Shown: positions 60,925-64,000 of the stretch, piece after piece
Numbering within the stretch: position 1 is the stretch's first letter
How the letters are laid out: every line of letters begins with the position of its first letter
Source of the DNA: an uncultured Eubacteriales bacterium
GTDB taxonomy: Bacteria > Bacillota > Clostridia > Christensenellales > Aristaeellaceae
Length of the DNA: 64,000 bases
Assembly (NCBI GenBank): GCA_902767315.1
Contig: CACXHB010000043.1
Coordinates: 1-64,000, forward strand
Direction: 5' to 3'
Notes under the pieces: generated by a model
What the model was told of the DNA's origin: nothing
Seen by the model: only the letters and a program-made list of their open reading frames with translations
Database searches by the model: none
Program-made: the position numbers and the translations under genes

Positions 60925-62046
60925 ATGCCCCAGGAACTCACTTTTGCCCAGGAACGCCACCTGAAGCTCATTGAACTGACCCGCGGCCTTTTGCGCCAGC
61001 TGCCGGACATGTGCGCGGATTTTCTCCGGGACATCGAACCCACCACGCAGCCCTTGACCCGCTATGCCTATGCCGTGGATCTGCATCTGTTTTTCGGCTT
61101 TTTGGTCAAGGAAATTCCGGCCTTTGCGGATCAGGATGTGCGCACGCTTCAGCCCGCGGACCTGGATCGGCTCACCCGTCGAGATCTTTCCATGTATCTG
61201 GAATACCTCTCCCTCTATGTTTCCGACGACGATACCACCGTCACCAACGCAGAAGCCGGCCGCATGCGCAAGTTTGCTTCTTTGCGTTCATTTTACAAAT
61301 TTCTCTTTAAAAATCAACTCATCGCCACCGACGTTTCCCGATTGGTGGACATGCCCAAGCGCCACGAAAAGCCCATTTTGCGCATGGAAATCGACGAAGT
61401 GGCCCGCATGCTGGATCTGGTAGAATCCGGCGAAGCCATGGAAAGCCGCCAGAAGCGCTATAACGAACACACAAAGAAGCGCGACCTGGCCATCCTGACC
61501 CTGTTTCTGGGCACGGGCATTCGGGTCAGCGAACTGGTGGGCGTCGATATCGACGACGTGGATTTCAACATCAACGCCTTCACCGTCACCCGCAAGGGCG
61601 GCAGCCAGGCGATCTTGTATTTTCCGGACGAAGTAGCCGACGTGCTGAAGGATTATCTGGCGGAACGCCGGCAGCAGGAAGCCCTGCCCGGGTATGAAAA
61701 CGCCCTGTTTCTCTCCCTGCAGAAAAAGCGCATCAGCGTGCGGGCAGTAGAAAATATGGTCAAAAAATACGCCACCTCCGCCGCGCCCCTGAAAAAGCGC
61801 CTGAGTCCCCACAAATTGCGCAGCACCTTCGGCACCAATCTCTATCGGGAAACCGGCGATATTTATCTGGTGGCGGACGTGCTGGGCCATGCGGACGTGA
61901 ACACCACCCGGCGGCACTACGCCGCCATGCTGGACGAGCGCCGGCGCATGGCGGCCCAGCAAATCAAGGTGCGGGAAAACGAGCCGGAACCCCCGCAGCC
62001 CCTTCCAATCCCGGAATCCGGCGAAAAAAACGAGGGATCGGAGTGA
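60925..62046 (+). CDS. Tyrosine recombinase/integrase (Xer-like)
   Basis: 373 aa. SAM-like N-terminal DNA-binding domain (about 20-140), then the catalytic domain with Arg in FLGTGIRVSELVGVD, Lys in VTRKGGSQ, HxxR in LSPHKLRSTFGT, and His/Tyr in LGHADVNTTRRHYAAM. The set is complete. It is about 70 residues longer than XerC/XerD, with an inserted segment ESGEAMESRQKRYNEHTKKRD and a Pro/Glu-rich tail. No phage genes are near, so a chromosomal Xer-type role is plausible. ATG at 60925 with AGGAGG; inverted repeat upstream. Confidence 0.88.
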   Translation: MPQELTFAQERHLKLIELTRGLLRQLPDMCADFLRDIEPTTQPLTRYAYAVDLHLFFGFLVKEIPAFADQDVRTLQPADLDRLTRRDLSMYLEYLSLYVSDDDTTVTNAEAGRMRKFASLRSFYKFLFKNQLIATDVSRLVDMPKRHEKPILRMEIDEVARMLDLVESGEAMESRQKRYNEHTKKRDLAILTLFLGTGIRVSELVGVDIDDVDFNINAFTVTRKGGSQAILYFPDEVADVLKDYLAERRQQEALPGYENALFLSLQKKRISVRAVENMVKKYATSAAPLKKRLSPHKLRSTFGTNLYRETGDIYLVADVLGHADVNTTRRHYAAMLDERRRMAAQQIKVRENEPEPPQPLPIPESGEKNEGSE

Positions 62047-62073
62047 TTTTTCCACTCTGATCCCCCATTTTTT
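62034..62073 (+). terminator. Terminator of the recombinase gene
   Basis: GGGATCGGAG (62034-62043) pairs with CTCTGATCCC (62055-62064), with one wobble, followed by a T-run at 62068-62073. The stem overlaps the stop codon. Confidence 0.8.
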
Positions 62074-62088
62074 GTCCTTATCTCCCGC

Positions 62089-63327
62089 TTACAGCATGCC
62101 GGCCTTGTCCATTTCGGAAAGGGCCACGCTCATGGCGTAACGGCCGTGGGCATAGGTCAGGCCCCCCTGAAGATAGGCGGTGTACGGCTCGCGAATGGGC
62201 GCGTCGGTGCTCAGTTCGATGGACGCGCCGCTGACGAAGGTGCCCGCCGCCATAATCACCGGATACTGATAACCGGGCATGTCCCAGGGCTCCGGAACGG
62301 CTTCCGCGTCCACTGGGGAAGCCTTCTGAATGGACTGGCAGAATTTAATGAGCTTTTCCGGGCTCTTGAACTTGATGGCCTGAATGATGTCGTTGCGAGG
62401 CTCGTCGTAAGTGGGATTCACCTCAAAGCCCAGCTTTTCGAACACTCGCGCGGCCAGCACGGCGGATTTCAGCGCCTGGGCCACGGTGTGCGGCGCCATG
62501 AACAGTCCCTGATAGAAGGGCTGATAGCTGGCGGCGTAGGAGCCCACCTCCGCGCCAATGCCCGGGGCCGTAAGCCGGGTGGCCGCCATGTCCACATATT
62601 TGGCCTTTCCGGCGATGTAGCCACCGGTGGGCGCCAGTCCGCCGCCGGTGTTCTTGATCAGCGACGAGGCCATGATGTCCGCCCTGGGCTCCTCCCGCTG
62701 GGTAAATTCACCGTAACAGTTGTCCACCATGACGCATACGTCCGGCCTGCGGGCGTGAATGGCGTCAATGGCGGCGTTGATGTCCGCCACGTCCAGGGAA
62801 GGCCGCCAGTCGTAGCCCCGGGAGCGCTGAATCAGCACCAGCTTCACGTCCTCCGTCAGCGCCTCCATAATGGCGGGCAGGTCCAGCTTTCCGTCCTTCA
62901 ATTCCACCTGGGCGTAATCCACGCCGTAATCCTTCAAAGAACCGTTGCCCGCCTCGCCGGCCAGGCCGATGACCTCTTCCATGGTGTCATAAGGGCTGCC
63001 CGCCGCGGAAAGCATCTTGTCCCCGGGACGCAGCACGCCAAACAGACACACCGCCAGCGCATGGGTGCCGGAAGCGATCTGGGGCCGCACCAGAGCCTTT
63101 TCCACCCCCAGCAGCTCCGCAAACAACAGCGAGAGGGTGTCCCGGCCAATGTCGTCAAAGCCATATCCAGTGCTGGGCGCGAAATGCCGGCCTGCCACCC
63201 GATATTTCTGGAAGGCGCGAATCACGCGGCCGGTGTGATAGGCTTCGGTTTCGTCCAACTGGCGGAATACCTCCCGGCAATCCGCTTCCGCCTGAGCGAT
63301 CAGATTTTCCAACGCTTCGTGGGTCAT
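62089..63327 (-). CDS. Methionine gamma-lyase-like PLP protein (YnbB, 'aluminum resistance' family)
   Basis: 412-aa fold-type I PLP enzyme. FAPSTGYGFDDIGRDTLSLLFAELLGVEKALVRPQIASGTHAL, VMVDNCYGEFTQREEPRAD and the PLP lysine in SLIKNTGGGLAPTGGYIAG are typical of the YnbB family, once called aluminum resistance proteins. True activity is uncertain; a C-S lyase is likely. The ATG at 63327 overlaps the miaA stop (ATGA). In Bacillus hfq and another gene lie between miaA and ynbB; here they are directly joined. Confidence 0.9.
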   Translation of the reverse strand: MTHEALENLIAQAEADCREVFRQLDETEAYHTGRVIRAFQKYRVAGRHFAPSTGYGFDDIGRDTLSLLFAELLGVEKALVRPQIASGTHALAVCLFGVLRPGDKMLSAAGSPYDTMEEVIGLAGEAGNGSLKDYGVDYAQVELKDGKLDLPAIMEALTEDVKLVLIQRSRGYDWRPSLDVADINAAIDAIHARRPDVCVMVDNCYGEFTQREEPRADIMASSLIKNTGGGLAPTGGYIAGKAKYVDMAATRLTAPGIGAEVGSYAASYQPFYQGLFMAPHTVAQALKSAVLAARVFEKLGFEVNPTYDEPRNDIIQAIKFKSPEKLIKFCQSIQKASPVDAEAVPEPWDMPGYQYPVIMAAGTFVSGASIELSTDAPIREPYTAYLQGGLTYAHGRYAMSVALSEMDKAGML

Positions 63328-64000
63328 TTTCTTTCGATCCTTTCGTAAATGTCCTGGGCGATTTCCTCCGCGCTTCGTCCCATGGCGGGAATCCACTGGG
63401 TGCGCCCGTCCCGTTTCAACCAGGTGATCTGCCGCTTGGCATAATTCCGGGAAGCCTGCTGCATTCGGGCGACGCCCTCGGCCAGCGTGGTTTCTCCCCG
63501 CAGCGCGGCGGCAATTTCCTTGTATCCAATGGCCTGCACGGCGGTGGGCTGTTCCTTTTCCAGCCGCATCAGCGCCCGCACTTCCTTCAAAAGTCCCGCC
63601 TTCAGCATCTCCTCCACCCGCCGGTCAATGCGGGCGTACAGCGCGTCTCTGGGCCATTCCAGGGCAAAAATCCGCTCGTCATAGTCTCCCTGTCGGGCCT
63701 GATCCCGCCGGTTGTGCTCGGTCAGGGAAATTCCCGTCAGCCGATACACCTCAATGGCCCGCACCACCCGGCGCACGTCGTTGGGGTGCAGCCGCGCCGC
63801 GCTTTCCGGGTCGCATTCCGCCAGCATCCGGTGCAGCCGCTGCCGGCCCCCGGGTTCGTCCGCTATGGCGTGAAGCTCCTGCCGCAGCGCCTCGTCTCCC
63901 GGCTGAGAAAAGCTCATGGGCCGGGTCAGCGCGTCGATATAAAGCCCCGTGCCCCCGCATAATATGGGCTGCTTTCCCCGATTGGCCATGTCCCGAATGC
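63324..64000 (-). CDS. miaA: tRNA dimethylallyltransferase MiaA (partial, 5' end outside the window)
   Basis: The visible C-terminal 225 residues enter the window open at 64000. PILCGGTGLYIDAL, HPNDVRRVVRAIEVYRLTG and the later VQAIGYKEIAAAL and YAKRQITWLKRD are MiaA hallmarks. The enzyme adds dimethylallyl to A37 of tRNAs reading U-starting codons. The P-loop N-terminus lies beyond the window edge. Confidence 0.96.
   Translation of the reverse strand, partial: IRDMANRGKQPILCGGTGLYIDALTRPMSFSQPGDEALRQELHAIADEPGGRQRLHRMLAECDPESAARLHPNDVRRVVRAIEVYRLTGISLTEHNRRDQARQGDYDERIFALEWPRDALYARIDRRVEEMLKAGLLKEVRALMRLEKEQPTAVQAIGYKEIAAALRGETTLAEGVARMQQASRNYAKRQITWLKRDGRTQWIPAMGRSAEEIAQDIYERIERK

Overview
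The window looks like chromosome of a spore-forming, fairly G+C-rich Bacillota of class Clostridia, probably a gut lineage. The grounds are: an adjacent spoIIGA-sigE-sigG cluster with Spo0A-box-like sites upstream; the Firmicutes-type order secD-secF-recJ-relA-dtd-MBL-hemZ and dnaG-sigA-trmK-nif3; a class A RNase P RNA; a Bacillus-type LexA box; and many sigma-A promoters with near-consensus -35/-10 boxes 16-18 bp apart. Species cannot be named from the sequence alone.

Layout. 1-81: left end of an IS3-like insertion sequence running off the window. 116-2464 (minus): sporulation genes sigG, sigE, spoIIGA. 2726-6102 (plus): ylmC/ymxH-like gene, nrdR and a PhoB/PhoR-like two-component pair. 6162-6470: small membrane protein. 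6635-16153: a long plus-strand carbohydrate run (sugar nucleotidyltransferase, anomeric sugar kinase, ROK fructokinase, AlkZ-related protein, TraX-like protein, glycerophosphodiesterase, galactonate-type dehydratase, FAD oxidoreductase, MFS carrier). 16262-18213: cell-wall amidase and an exported protein. 18267-18490 (minus): probable 6S RNA. 18553-23745: metallophosphoesterase, GlpP, ferredoxin-like aldo/keto reductase, ROK glucokinase, MBL hydrolase and HisK-type phosphatase. 23916-39570: secretion, stringent response, DNA repair and heme genes, then three tandem cyclophilins, a surface protein, DUF2461 and a phosphohexomutase. 39668-44003: transketolase, two paralogous zinc-ribbon membrane proteins, a GH172-like protein. 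44102-45080: a duplicated palindromic repeat followed by an A+T-rich sugar isomerase gene broken by one stop codon. 45170-54168: glyS, GH38 alpha-mannosidase, D-lyxose isomerase, C39-like protein, SH3-NlpC/P60 hydrolase, Gfo/Idh/MocA oxidoreductase, second anomeric kinase. 54474-59484: dnaG, sigA, trmK, nif3-like and a zinc-ribbon coiled-coil protein. 59503-64000: rnpB, lexA, a tiny Cys-rich protein, a tyrosine recombinase, a methionine gamma-lyase-like protein and partial miaA.

How it fits together. Most genes are housekeeping, packed into operons with 1-4 bp start/stop overlaps. The accessory content is mainly sugar salvage (N-acetylhexosamine-type kinase plus nucleotidyltransferase, fructokinase, glucokinase, mannosidase, lyxose isomerase, GH172, galactonate dehydratase). 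The most unusual items are a SecF whose extracytoplasmic domain carries two long Ala/Glu/Thr/Pro-rich insertions, a phosphohexomutase with an altered phosphoserine loop, a lipoprotein cyclophilin with a degenerate active site, mutually exclusive hairpins ahead of the aldo/keto reductase-glpP pair, and the nonsense-interrupted isomerase. No CRISPR array, prophage or obvious new defence system was seen.
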